Source: Erysipelotrichaceae bacterium
Lineage (GTDB): Bacteria; Bacillota_I; Bacilli_A; Erysipelotrichales; Erysipelotrichaceae
Reading direction: 5' to 3'
DNA length: 64,000 nucleotides
NCBI GenBank assembly: GCA_030694975.1
Contig: JAUYTU010000019.1
Span: 1-64,000 of the forward strand
Made by a program: the position numbers and the translations under genes. Below the pieces are notes generated by a model that worked only from the letters and a program-made list of their open reading frames with translations, had not been told where the DNA came from and did no database searches. This document shows, one piece after another, positions 45,776-54,787 of this stretch; position 1 is the first letter of the stretch; every line of letters starts with the position of its first letter.

Positions 45776-46696
45776 ATGCAAACAAAAATTCTAATGGTGG
45801 GTAGTGTAATGATGGATCTTATTTTAACTATGGACAGAGCCCCGGAACTGAGCGAAAGTGTTTTGGGCGAAATCTATGGGAACGCTTGCGGGGGCAAAGG
45901 ATCAAACGCTGCCGTCGCAGCATCGCGCTTAGGCGCAAAAGTTTCCGTCTTTGGAACATTGGGAAAAGATGGTAACGGAGATGTCTTGGTAGACATGCTT
46001 TCAAGTGAAGGAATCGACACAAAGAATCTAAAGTTAAAAGAAGGTGCGCATAGTGGATTTGTTGTTATCCTGTTGGAAAAAGGTGGTAAAAACCGTTTGG
46101 TTATCTGTCCGGGTGCCAATATGGAAACCACTCCGGAAGGATTGGAAGAAGTATTTGAAGAAGACTTCGATGCATTGTTGTTACAATTGGAAATTCCTTT
46201 GGAAGCAAACATCGCAGCCATCAAACTGGCACAAGAAAAAGGTGTCATTACCGTATTGGATGCCGGTCCTGCTCAGGAATATCCACTGGAAAAACTAAAA
46301 GGCTTGACGATTTTATCACCAAATGAAACCGAAACCAAAGCATTGACAGGTATTTATCCGGCAGATTTAGAAACATGCAGAGCCGCCGCAAAAGTCTTAC
46401 ATGAACGCAATGATTGTAAGTTTGTGGTCTTGAAATTAGGCGATCGCGGATCATACATTTATGGTGAAGGTATCGATGAAATGGTTGCGCCATATAAAGT
46501 GGTCGCACTCGACCCAACCGCTGCCGGAGATGCATTCACTGGAGCATTAGCAAAGAAATACGCAGAAACCAAAGACATCGTCGGATCTGCAAAATATGCG
46601 AATGCTGTCGGGGCACTGAGTACATTAAAAGTGGGTGCACAACCTTCCTTGCCGACCGACAAAGAAGTTGATGCATTTATTGCATCGTACAAGTAG
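45776..46696 (+). CDS. rbsK: PfkB-family carbohydrate kinase, probable ribokinase
   Basis: A 306-residue sugar kinase. N-terminal GGKGSNAAVAASRLGA and C-terminal DPTAAGDAFTGALA (anion hole and catalytic Asp) are the two PfkB signatures; spacing and length fit ribokinase (ribose to ribose-5-phosphate). AAAGGAGG precedes the ATG. No ribose transporter lies nearby, so nucleoside-derived ribose is a likely source. Confidence 0.85.
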   Translation: MQTKILMVGSVMMDLILTMDRAPELSESVLGEIYGNACGGKGSNAAVAASRLGAKVSVFGTLGKDGNGDVLVDMLSSEGIDTKNLKLKEGAHSGFVVILLEKGGKNRLVICPGANMETTPEGLEEVFEEDFDALLLQLEIPLEANIAAIKLAQEKGVITVLDAGPAQEYPLEKLKGLTILSPNETETKALTGIYPADLETCRAAAKVLHERNDCKFVVLKLGDRGSYIYGEGIDEMVAPYKVVALDPTAAGDAFTGALAKKYAETKDIVGSAKYANAVGALSTLKVGAQPSLPTDKEVDAFIASYK

Positions 46697-46707
46697 TAAC
46701 GTAAACG

Positions 46708-46736
46708 AAGATTCGGCAATGTCGGATCTTTTTTTA
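46708..46736 (+). terminator. Terminator after ribokinase
   Basis: Ten-base stem with wobbles (AAGATTCGGC/GTCGGATCTT) around AAT, then seven T. Confidence 0.8.
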
Positions 46737-46800
46737 TCACGAAGCAGATATTTCATCTTCTTGAATATGTTACAATAAACAAAGAATGAGAGGCCTGCAT

Positions 46801-47823
46801 GTGAAGATTCAACGAACCCCAGAAATAGACAACTTTTTCAAAAACTGTATGGATAACTTGAAAAAGGAAAATAAGAACCGTTTTTTAAGTGCGAAAGTTA
46901 CCAATAAAAATGAAAGTTACCTTCAAAAGCAAATGGGAAAATCTGGTTTTCAGGAATTTATGAAACCAAAAGAACAGTGGCCTTCGCTGTTTATCCGCTC
47001 CAGTGATGCAATCCAACGTCCGTACAATTCCACGATAACATTGGACATGATCAAAAACGATGATTTCCGCTTTTCTTTGGAAATGATACCTGCGAATCAA
47101 TTATTTAATGTTTCGGGAATTATTTTCGATCAACATCGTGAGCTCAATGATTGGATGCAACTGCGTGCTCTCGATCAACCGTATCCAGCTGCTGTTCTGT
47201 GGCAAGGGGATGATGTATGGATGTTGGATGCACCCTCCGAATCATTTACAATCGATCCCTATGCAAAGAAGGCTAAAGGTGATGTCCTGACCTTTGGATT
47301 GGGAATCGGATACTTCACATTTATGGCCTTACTAAATCCGTCTGTTCAATCGGTCACGATCGTGGAGAGATCTGTGAGTGTGATAGCGATGTTCAATGAA
47401 TATATTCTTCCTCAATTCCCACAAAGGAATAAAGTGAAGATAATTGAAGCGGATGCTTTTGATTGTTACAATGAAACATTTATAAATCAATTTGATTACG
47501 TTTTCGTCGATATCTGGAAATCAGGAGATGACGGTTTTCTGATGATTGAGAAGTTACTTGAACAGTATGAACCTCCATTTGAGAAAGTTGACTTCTGGAT
47601 TGAGACTTCCTGCTTTGAGTTTATTCCAACATTGATCTTTCTGTATTTTAACTCATTGGCTTATGAAAAAAATCAAAGTCACCAGAATGCTCTGTATAAA
47701 AGAATATTATCGAAAATTGAACGATATTTTGCTTCTGAAGACATTAACGTATCGGATGTCGGTTCTTTAAAAGACAGGATGTATGATCTTCGGACATTAA
47801 GGAAAATTATTTCGGATCAATGA
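46801..47823 (+). CDS. Spermidine-synthase-like SAM-dependent methyltransferase fold protein
   Basis: A 340-residue protein. A Rossmann core in the second half has motif I VLTFGLGIGYFTFMALL, acidic TIVERS, and EADAFD, followed by YVFVDIWKSGDDG, resembling spermidine synthase. Substrate unknown. GTG at 46801 is favoured because GAGAGG lies seven bases upstream and an extended -10 (TGTTACAAT, to 46776) leaves a short leader; ATG at 46786 would add five residues. Confidence 0.65.
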   Translation: MKIQRTPEIDNFFKNCMDNLKKENKNRFLSAKVTNKNESYLQKQMGKSGFQEFMKPKEQWPSLFIRSSDAIQRPYNSTITLDMIKNDDFRFSLEMIPANQLFNVSGIIFDQHRELNDWMQLRALDQPYPAAVLWQGDDVWMLDAPSESFTIDPYAKKAKGDVLTFGLGIGYFTFMALLNPSVQSVTIVERSVSVIAMFNEYILPQFPQRNKVKIIEADAFDCYNETFINQFDYVFVDIWKSGDDGFLMIEKLLEQYEPPFEKVDFWIETSCFEFIPTLIFLYFNSLAYEKNQSHQNALYKRILSKIERYFASEDINVSDVGSLKDRMYDLRTLRKIISDQ

Positions 47824-47873
47824 CCGTTGAATCAGTTGTCTAATCGATAAAAAGTCTTGTATTGGATATTAGT

Positions 47874-47881
47874 GCTATAAT
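47874..47881 (+). promoter_or_regulatory. Extended -10 promoter for the metalloprotease gene
   Basis: TGCTATAAT (TG-n-TATAAT) at 47873-47881 with no clear -35 at normal spacing. Confidence 0.55.
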
Positions 47882-47920
47882 GAGGCTATAGAGCATACAA
47901 TGTTCAAGGAGGCTTTTACC

Positions 47921-48772
47921 ATGAAATGGAAAGGTAGAACAACCAGTGGAAATGTAAGCGACCGTCGCGTCGGAGGCAGTAAGACAGCCATCGGCGGCGT
48001 CGGAATTGCGGTTTTACTCATATATACGCTATTTACTGGCGATCCCAGTGCGCTTTTAGGCAGTTTATTTAATGGAGGATCAAACAATAATGAGCCTCTA
48101 ACCGCTGAAGAAGTTGAAATGGGAGAGTTTGTTTCAGTTGTCTTAGCTGACACAGAAGTCGTATGGCGAAAAGTATTTGCGGAGTATGATAAGACTTATC
48201 AGCCGGCAAAATTGGTCCTGTATAAAAATACCACCAATTCCGGGTGTGGTACCGCATCATCCAATGTCGGACCGTTCTATTGTTCAACCGATCAAACCAT
48301 TTATGTCGATTTGATTTTCTACAAAGATTTAAAGACACGATTTAAAGCGCCAGGTGATTTTGCGATGGCCTATGTTATCGCTCATGAAGTCGGACATCAC
48401 ATTCAATACCAGTTAGGTGTACTCAAAGAATTTTACGATTTACGATCACAAGTGAGCGCGACCGAATTCAATCAGCTGTCTGTCCGACTCGAATTGCAAG
48501 CAGACTATTTGGCCGGTGTTTGGGCTCACCATATTCAAGGGATGGGATATCTTGAAGACGGTGACCTAGAGGAAGCCATCACAGCGGCGGGGGCTGTTGG
48601 TGATGACAGAATTCAAGAGCAAAGCCAAGGCCAAGTCAATCCCGACAACTTTACGCATGGCACATCCGAGCAAAGAGTCCGTTGGTTCAGGAAGGGATTC
48701 ACGGCTGGAGATTTAGAAGAATGGGATACCTTTAACGCAACAACACTTACCATTCAAGCAGTAATCATCTAA
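47921..48772 (+). CDS. YpfJ-type neutral zinc metallopeptidase, membrane-anchored
   Basis: A 283-residue protein: basic N-terminus with KWKGR and SDRRVGGSK, one membrane segment (about residues 27-45), then the zinc protease domain with HEVGHHIQ (HExxH) and a late Glu-rich ELQADYLAGVWAH third-ligand region. Typical of family DUF/PF04228. Start at 47921 follows AAGGAGG. Physiological substrate unknown. Confidence 0.85.
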   Translation: MKWKGRTTSGNVSDRRVGGSKTAIGGVGIAVLLIYTLFTGDPSALLGSLFNGGSNNNEPLTAEEVEMGEFVSVVLADTEVVWRKVFAEYDKTYQPAKLVLYKNTTNSGCGTASSNVGPFYCSTDQTIYVDLIFYKDLKTRFKAPGDFAMAYVIAHEVGHHIQYQLGVLKEFYDLRSQVSATEFNQLSVRLELQADYLAGVWAHHIQGMGYLEDGDLEEAITAAGAVGDDRIQEQSQGQVNPDNFTHGTSEQRVRWFRKGFTAGDLEEWDTFNATTLTIQAVII

Positions 48773-48777
48773 TAACA

Positions 48778-48810
48778 AAAAAAGCAGGAGAGTTCTCCTG
48801 CTTTGTTTAT
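48778..48810. terminator. Bidirectional terminator between convergent genes
   Basis: Stem AAAGCAGGAG/CTCCTGCTTT with AGTT loop. The longer T-run is on the minus strand, serving the purine permease. Confidence 0.8.
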
Positions 48811-48827
48811 GAATAATATGGGTTTGC

Positions 48828-50153
48828 TTATTTAAGAATGAAGTGAACAATAAATACAGCAATCAACACCCAGATAACCGGTTTGACTTCTTTTGCTCTA
48901 CCGCTTGCTGCCATAACAACACCGTAAGTAATGAAGCCAGTAGCGATACCATCAGCAATAGAGTAAGCTAAGACCATCGTGATAATAGCAACAAATCCGC
49001 TGGTAGCAGCAACGAAATCTTCCCAATCAATACCGCCCAATTGCTGAGCCATCAACACACCAACGACGATCAATGCCGGAGCAGTGACTGTTCCATTAAT
49101 GACAGCTAGTACTGGGAAGAAGAATATTGATAAGATAAACAGTACGCCCGTTGTAACGGCGGTTAAACCGGTACGACCACCAACGCCAACACCAGCAGCC
49201 GATTCGATATAAGAAGTAACGGTTGATGTACCTAAGATAGCGCCCGCAACAGTACCGATAGCATCAGACATCAACGCTTTATCAACATCTTTCAACTCAC
49301 CATTTTCATCCATTAAATCAGTTTTTCCTGCAACAGCAACCAATGTGCCAGCTGTATCGAAGAAGTCGATGAATAAGAAGGTGAAGATAATCAGAACAGC
49401 GGAAGGACTTGCGAATAATTCTCCAAACCCACCGATAAATGCTCCGAAGGTAGGCATATCAAATTCAAAGGATACGATCGCTGTCGGTAATGTAGGCATC
49501 CCTTCAAACCCAAACAACCCAGCGATGACACCGACTACAGCCGTAATAACCAAACCATAGAATACACCGGCAGAGACTTTACGAGCCAGCAATGCAAATG
49601 TAACCAAGATTCCAAATACAGCCAATAACACGGTCGGTGCGGTCAAATCGCCCAATCCAACCAATACAGCATCATTATTAACAACGATTCCGGCATTTTG
49701 TAGGCCGATAAATGCAATAAAGAATCCGATTCCAGCGCCAATAGCTAGTTTTAAGTTTTTAGGAATAGCGTTAATAACAATTTTACGAATACCAGTCATA
49801 GAAATAATCATAAACAGAACGCCGGAAACAAAAACAGCCGCTAAACCTGCTTGCCAACTGCCCCCAAGCATATTTACCGCGGTAAATGAAAAGAAAGCAT
49901 TAACGCCCATCCCCGGTGCCAAAGCGATCGGGTAGTTTGCGTATAAACCCATGATTATACAAGCCAATGCGGAAGATAAAGCGGTTGCAAGAAACACGGA
50001 TTGGAATGGCATTGCGGCTCCAAATTCACTGGATAACAAGCCTGGGTTAACACCTAAAATGTAAGCCATCGTCAGGAAGGTCGTTAAACCAGCCAACAAT
50101 TCGACTTTTACGGTTGTGCCCTTGGATGACAACTTAAATAATTTTTCGAACAT
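48828..50153 (-). CDS. NCS2-family purine permease (AzgA/PbuG-like)
   Basis: A 441-residue membrane protein with about 13 segments. LLAGLTTFLTMAYILGVNP near the N-terminus, GMGVNAFFSFT and the FLFIDFFDTAGTLV block mark the AzgA subgroup (guanine/hypoxanthine/adenine uptake). The start at 50153 follows AAGGGGAA; an upstream in-frame ATG at 50171 lacks spacing. Controlled by the guanine riboswitch upstream. Confidence 0.88.
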   Translation of the reverse strand: MFEKLFKLSSKGTTVKVELLAGLTTFLTMAYILGVNPGLLSSEFGAAMPFQSVFLATALSSALACIIMGLYANYPIALAPGMGVNAFFSFTAVNMLGGSWQAGLAAVFVSGVLFMIISMTGIRKIVINAIPKNLKLAIGAGIGFFIAFIGLQNAGIVVNNDAVLVGLGDLTAPTVLLAVFGILVTFALLARKVSAGVFYGLVITAVVGVIAGLFGFEGMPTLPTAIVSFEFDMPTFGAFIGGFGELFASPSAVLIIFTFLFIDFFDTAGTLVAVAGKTDLMDENGELKDVDKALMSDAIGTVAGAILGTSTVTSYIESAAGVGVGGRTGLTAVTTGVLFILSIFFFPVLAVINGTVTAPALIVVGVLMAQQLGGIDWEDFVAATSGFVAIITMVLAYSIADGIATGFITYGVVMAASGRAKEVKPVIWVLIAVFIVHFILK

Positions 50154-50189
50154 ATAGTTCCCCTTTCTCATGTGCTACTCACCGCCAAA

Positions 50190-50217
50190 AAAGAAAAAAC
50201 TTCCGTTTCGACAGAAG
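50190..50217 (-). terminator. Riboswitch expression-platform terminator
   Basis: On the minus strand, CTTCTGT, CGAA loop, ACGGAAG, followed by six T, between aptamer and permease gene. Confidence 0.8.
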
Positions 50218-50235
50218 CACTGAAAAAGTGGACTT

Positions 50236-50305
50236 CCATCGTAGTCCGGCAGTTTACGGTTGCCGGGTAGAGACTCTTGCGCCTTATTCGCAAGGATATA
50301 CGGTG
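50236..50305 (-). promoter_or_regulatory. Purine riboswitch aptamer, guanine class
   Basis: The minus strand shows the conserved TATATCC, GAGTCTCTACC core, two hairpins whose loops match the kissing-loop pattern, and a closing GGACTACG. The residue equivalent to position 74 is C, predicting guanine/hypoxanthine rather than adenine. Binding should favour the downstream terminator and switch the permease off. Confidence 0.9.
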
Positions 50306-50319
50306 TTTAGCATGGAGTC

Positions 50320-50348
50320 ATTTTAGCACGACTGAGGCCACTTGTCAT
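50320..50348 (-). promoter_or_regulatory. Promoter of the riboswitch-permease unit
   Basis: On the minus strand ATGACA (plus 50343-50348) and TAAAAT (plus 50320-50325), 17 bases apart. Confidence 0.65.
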
Positions 50349-50481
50349 TAACCTTTTGAAATTTTTCACAACTTCTCAATAAATTTATATCCTTATATAC
50401 TATATGAAAATATTATTATTGATAGTATTGATAATTGTTCTTTATTATTCATGTTCCTTAGGAATATCAGAGTACATAGAC

Positions 50482-50523
50482 CTACTTGACAATCGTTTGA
50501 ATATTGTCGTACACTCCAAGTAG
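50482..50523. promoter_or_regulatory. Nested inverted repeats upstream of the pucR-like gene
   Basis: An outer pair CTACTTG (50482-50488) and CAAGTAG (50517-50523) encloses an inner pair GACAAT (50488-50493) and ATTGTC (50503-50508). TTGACA at 50486-50491 is a likely -35. Good candidate for a PucR-type or autoregulatory operator. The remaining intergenic bases 50349-50481 are AT-rich with nothing assigned. Confidence 0.5.
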
Positions 50524-50555
50524 ACAAAGAATAAATGAAGATCGGAGGTATGCGT

Positions 50556-52217
50556 ATGCACTCCTTTACTATTGAAAAACTCATTCAACACCTCGGTCCG
50601 GTCGGTGCACAATTAAAAGCGGGCAGAAAAGGATTAACAAATAAGATCTTTAATGCCAACATCATTGACAATCCAGACTCTTTTGATTGGTTTACGGCGG
50701 GAGATTTTATATTGACCACCGGTTATATTTTTCTTAATGACACAACGTTGCAACGCAAACTCGTTAAAGAACTTGCGGATCAAAATTGCGCTGGTCTTGG
50801 GGTTAAAGTGAAAAGATATTGGGATGAGATCCCCAAGGCAATTATCGATGAAGCAAACGCACGAGGTCTGCCGGTTATCGAAATCCCATTTACCTACAGC
50901 CTGGCACAAATTTCCAATATCATTAATGCGGAAGTCCATCAACGTGAGGAAAGCGTATTTAAGAAGTATCGTGATATTCATAATGCTTTTAGTAAATGTT
51001 CCATCGAAGGTGGTAACTTATGGGAGATCGTCAAGCTGACTTCGGATTTAGTCGAAAACCCGGTAATCATGCTCGACAGCGGGTTTAATTTATTAAGCTA
51101 TTATGAACAACCAAGCAATCCCTACAAACTTGCGGACAATTTACAGTTGATTGAACGTGAAAAAGTTTTTACCAAAGAGTTTACCGATGGAATACCAACG
51201 AGTGCAAATAAATTCACCTTAAGCATTAAACGTAAATTCCCAGATGAGAACGGTCATATCGTCTGTCGAGTGATACCGATTGCATACTCACAAATCATCT
51301 ATGGATACATTATTGTTTGGGAAGTAGCTCATAAACTGGAGAGCATTGACTATATCGCTCTGGAAAGTGCTGCCCAATCAGCCGCGATGGAACGAGTAAA
51401 GACCAAGCAGATGATTGAAGCTCAGCACAAAATCAAAGAAGATTTCTATGACGATCTGTTGCAAGGGAAAATCATTTCGGTCAATGCTGTTAAAAGTTTA
51501 GCTGAGATTCATGGTATGAATCCATTGCGCAACCATATTTGTGCTGTAATCAATACAAAGGATGCACCTCGAGACACCTTAAAAGAAATCATTAACATAT
51601 GCAGTGACGTCGCCATGAAATGTCGACGTCGGGTAAGATCAATCATCCGCGAGAATAATATCATCATGTTTATTGAGCTAGAGGAAGCAGAGAGTCGCTA
51701 TGAGCCAAGCATTGAAGTTCGGGGATTTTTAGAACGTCTGGAACTTAACATTAACTCATCATGCAAAGGACTGGTATATCGAATTGGCGTCAGCAATGTC
51801 TGCACAGACTTTCTGGCCATCGGTAAATCGTGTCTGCTCGCTCAAGATGTTTTGCGTATTTCCGCAAAACTTCCAACCAGCGAAGGTGTGTTCTATTTTA
51901 ATGATCTAATCAGTTATCACTTGCTTGACAGTACACTCGATAAGGTAAGACTCCGCAATTTCTTTGATTCGACCCTTGGAAGTCTGAGGGATTATGATAA
52001 ACATAACAAAGGTGAACTGATGAGCACCTTAGAATCATATTATCTAGCCAATGGAAATGTCAGTATTGCGGCTAAAGCAATGTTTATTCATCGAAATACC
52101 TTTATTTATCGAATTGAGAAGATCAAACAAATCTTACAGAATGACCTGAAAGACGCGGAATATAACTTTAATTGTCAATTAGCGCTCCATATAAGCAAGA
52201 TTATTGATGTAAACTAG
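50556..52217 (+). CDS. PucR-family transcriptional regulator
   Basis: A 553-residue regulator: N-terminal PucR sensor domain (about 1-125; FTAGDFILTTGYIF, LGVKVKRYWDEIP), a central GGDEF-related non-catalytic region (about 280-430), and a C-terminal HTH_30 (NVSIAAKAMFIHRNTFIYRIEKI). PucR proteins activate purine/allantoin and related catabolic genes in response to pathway intermediates. ATG at 50556 is seven bases after GGAGG; nearby ATGs at 50535 and 50550 are poorly spaced. Precedes and probably controls the operon downstream. Confidence 0.87.
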   Translation: MHSFTIEKLIQHLGPVGAQLKAGRKGLTNKIFNANIIDNPDSFDWFTAGDFILTTGYIFLNDTTLQRKLVKELADQNCAGLGVKVKRYWDEIPKAIIDEANARGLPVIEIPFTYSLAQISNIINAEVHQREESVFKKYRDIHNAFSKCSIEGGNLWEIVKLTSDLVENPVIMLDSGFNLLSYYEQPSNPYKLADNLQLIEREKVFTKEFTDGIPTSANKFTLSIKRKFPDENGHIVCRVIPIAYSQIIYGYIIVWEVAHKLESIDYIALESAAQSAAMERVKTKQMIEAQHKIKEDFYDDLLQGKIISVNAVKSLAEIHGMNPLRNHICAVINTKDAPRDTLKEIINICSDVAMKCRRRVRSIIRENNIIMFIELEEAESRYEPSIEVRGFLERLELNINSSCKGLVYRIGVSNVCTDFLAIGKSCLLAQDVLRISAKLPTSEGVFYFNDLISYHLLDSTLDKVRLRNFFDSTLGSLRDYDKHNKGELMSTLESYYLANGNVSIAAKAMFIHRNTFIYRIEKIKQILQNDLKDAEYNFNCQLALHISKIIDVN

Positions 52218-52276
52218 CAAAGTAACCATTTTTATATAAAAGTAAGCGATATCAATAAGCAACTTTTGTGCAACGT

Positions 52277-52301
52277 GCCCAATACATTTGGGCTTTTTTT
52301 A
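52277..52301 (+). terminator. Terminator or attenuator between regulator and catabolic operon
   Basis: Stem GCCCAA/TTGGGC with a TACAT loop, then seven T. The operon after it has no clear consensus promoter in 52302-52361, so read-through control is possible. Confidence 0.85.
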
Positions 52302-52361
52302 TTCGATTTAAACATTGTTGTGTCTTGCGTGCTGTGGGAAAATGAAGACGGACGTGAGGTG

Positions 52362-53231
52362 ATGTTTATCGACCAAATAAAATCCTATTGTAAACATTTC
52401 AAACCTCTTTTTGACAACGAAAAACGTGCAATTGTTCATTCAGTTTATAAAAGCACAATCAACTGCATGGTTGATGATCGGATTTTCTCATTACAACATC
52501 AAGAAATGCCGATTACACCGCTAAGTATAAATTTAGATATACCGAAGCGAGTGTTTGAACTGATTCGCGTCAGTCGAGGGGATGAAGTACAGTTTACAAA
52601 AGATGGTCTTATAGCATTTAATTCAATGTTTACCATGGAACATGCGGAGGTATTTGATTGTGATTTAACGGAAGGAACCATTCCTTTGGATAAAGTTAAG
52701 ATTAAAATATTGACCGATCACATTCTCATGTACATTGAAAAAGGTGAGTTTGGCCGCATTGCAAAATCTTTGAAAGACAATGAGACCATACCATTGTCGT
52801 TTGCAGGAAACTATGTTTCCGGAATATTGTTGAAACTGTCCAACAGTTCAAATGTTTCTGAGATTGGCGCTTACTCTGCTCAGCTCATCGGCGTGGGAGA
52901 AGGATTGACCCCATCCGGAGATGATTTCAACTGCGGAATGCTTGCAGCTCAGTATTACCTAAGAGGTCACTCGCATGCGGATGAACTAAAAAATCATTTA
53001 ATATCACAAATCACACCGCGGATTAACACCACGACAATCATAAGCAAGGAATTTCTTATTTATGCTTGTGAAGGTAAGTTTAGTCAAATGGTCAAAAATG
53101 TTTTGCTTAAAAGTCAGGAAGAAATTGATGTTACATCAGAAATCATAAAGATACGCGACATCGGTCATACATCCGGTATTGATTTTCTGACAGGTTTGTA
53201 TTTCGGATTATTAAAGGGAGGAAATGAATGA
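52362..53231 (+). CDS. DUF2877 protein, AllH/YlbF-like carbamoyltransferase component
   Basis: A 289-residue cytosolic protein. The C-terminal half has the family block LIGVGEGLTPSGDDFNCGML and TTTIISKEFLIYACEGKFS. In E. coli the DUF2877 protein YlbF (AllH) is needed with FdrA and YlbE for oxamate carbamoyltransferase. Start at 52362 (MFIDQIKSY) is close to GAGGTG; a longer frame from 52266 runs through the terminator and is rejected. Stop overlaps fdrA. Confidence 0.82.
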   Translation: MFIDQIKSYCKHFKPLFDNEKRAIVHSVYKSTINCMVDDRIFSLQHQEMPITPLSINLDIPKRVFELIRVSRGDEVQFTKDGLIAFNSMFTMEHAEVFDCDLTEGTIPLDKVKIKILTDHILMYIEKGEFGRIAKSLKDNETIPLSFAGNYVSGILLKLSNSSNVSEIGAYSAQLIGVGEGLTPSGDDFNCGMLAAQYYLRGHSHADELKNHLISQITPRINTTTIISKEFLIYACEGKFSQMVKNVLLKSQEEIDVTSEIIKIRDIGHTSGIDFLTGLYFGLLKGGNE

Positions 53232-54775
53232 TGATTCATAATGTAATTAAACACAATGCATACTTTGATTCCGTAACACTAATGTTGTTCTCAAGCAAAT
53301 TGGGGGGCATTGAAGGTGTTTCGGAAGCTGCCGTAATGATGGGGACTGATCACAACATCGAATTAATGAAAAGTTCGGGAATTCTTTCAGAAGAACTGGC
53401 AAGCAAAGTTACCGCAAATGATTTGGTTATTGGTATTAAAGCGGTTTCTCAAGAAGTTATTGATTTAGCGATCAAAACATTAGAAGAACAATTTGAAAAC
53501 AAAACGAAGTCAAGTGAAGGCAGTGGCGCTGTTCGAGTCAAAACGGTCGATGCGGCTGTAAAGAAAATGGAAGGCTTGAATTTTGCCATTATTTCAGTTC
53601 CGGGAAGATTTGCAGCTGCTGAAACAATGAAATGCCTTAAGAACAATATGAACGTACTGCTATTCTCAGATAACATTACCATCGAAGAAGAAAACGAACT
53701 AAAAGATTTCGCTATTAAAAATGAATTGCTAATGATGGGAACCGACTGCGGGACCGCAATTATTAATGGAGTTGCTCTTGGATTTGCCAATGTCGTTCGC
53801 AGAGGCAATATCGGTCTTGTTGCAGCATCCGGAACCGGTCTTCAAGAGTTGACCGTTGTCATCGATAAACTGGGTGGCGGCATTTCTCAAGCCATCGGTA
53901 CCGGTGGCAGAGATGTCAAAAAGGAAATCGGCGGGAAGATGATGCTGTTTGCATTGGATGCATTAATCAACGACCCCGAAACACAAGTCATCGGAATCGT
54001 TTCCAAACCGCCTGCCCAAGAAGTCATGGTTAAGATCTTGGATAAAGTTAAAGGCATATCTAAACCAGTTGTTGCTTGTTTCTTAGGTGGTGATCCGAGT
54101 TTAGTTGAAGGCACACATACCATCGCAACTGAAACAATTGAAGAAGCAGCAAAGCAGTTAGTGACATTATCAAAAGGCGAGTTAACGGTCAACTTAAACA
54201 GTTTTAAAGATCACCAGTTGGATGAACTTGTTGCGGATGAAGTTGCAAAACTTCAAGGTCAGAAGTATCTGCGCGGTTTATATACCGGGGGTACATTGGC
54301 TTATGAAGCGATGCTAATTCTTAACAAGAAAATCGGTAACGTTTATTCAAATATTGCCATCAACAAAGAATTATCCTTAAAAGATGTAGAAGTAAGTCAA
54401 GACAATACGATTCTGGATATGGGCGAAGATTATTTCACCGATGGCATGCCTCATCCGATGATCGAGCCGAAATTACGTTCAGAACGAATTAAGAAAGAAG
54501 CTTCTGATCCACAGACGGCCGTCATTCTATTGGACTGTGTCTTGGGTTATGGCAGTCATGAAGACCCGGCTGGCGCAGTCGTTAAAGCGGTTGAACAAGC
54601 CAAAGCCCTGCAGAGAGATCGTCATGTCACTTATATCGCTTCGGTGTGCGGTACTGAAAAAGATCCTCAAGTATTGAGTAATCAAGTTGAAAAATTGTTA
54701 AATGTTGGCATCATCGTTCTTCCGACCAATGCACAAGCCTCACAACTGGCCGCCCGCATTTTAGAAAGACTTTAG
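53228..54775 (+). CDS. fdrA: FdrA, acyl-CoA-synthetase-like carbamoyltransferase subunit
   Basis: A 515-residue protein built like succinyl-CoA synthetase alpha subunits. The N-terminal third has a CoA-binding-like Rossmann; the middle has NELLMMGTDCGTAIINGVA and GLVAASGTGLQE; the C-terminal ligase-like domain has LRGLYTGGTLAYEA and LLDCVLGYGSHEDPAG. In E. coli FdrA (AllF) is a subunit of oxamate carbamoyltransferase, cleaving oxalurate with phosphate to oxamate and carbamoyl phosphate. Overlaps DUF2877 by four bases; two adjacent ATGs can start it. Confidence 0.9.
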   Translation: MMIHNVIKHNAYFDSVTLMLFSSKLGGIEGVSEAAVMMGTDHNIELMKSSGILSEELASKVTANDLVIGIKAVSQEVIDLAIKTLEEQFENKTKSSEGSGAVRVKTVDAAVKKMEGLNFAIISVPGRFAAAETMKCLKNNMNVLLFSDNITIEEENELKDFAIKNELLMMGTDCGTAIINGVALGFANVVRRGNIGLVAASGTGLQELTVVIDKLGGGISQAIGTGGRDVKKEIGGKMMLFALDALINDPETQVIGIVSKPPAQEVMVKILDKVKGISKPVVACFLGGDPSLVEGTHTIATETIEEAAKQLVTLSKGELTVNLNSFKDHQLDELVADEVAKLQGQKYLRGLYTGGTLAYEAMLILNKKIGNVYSNIAINKELSLKDVEVSQDNTILDMGEDYFTDGMPHPMIEPKLRSERIKKEASDPQTAVILLDCVLGYGSHEDPAGAVVKAVEQAKALQRDRHVTYIASVCGTEKDPQVLSNQVEKLLNVGIIVLPTNAQASQLAARILERL

Positions 54776-54787
54776 GAGGAAAATGAC

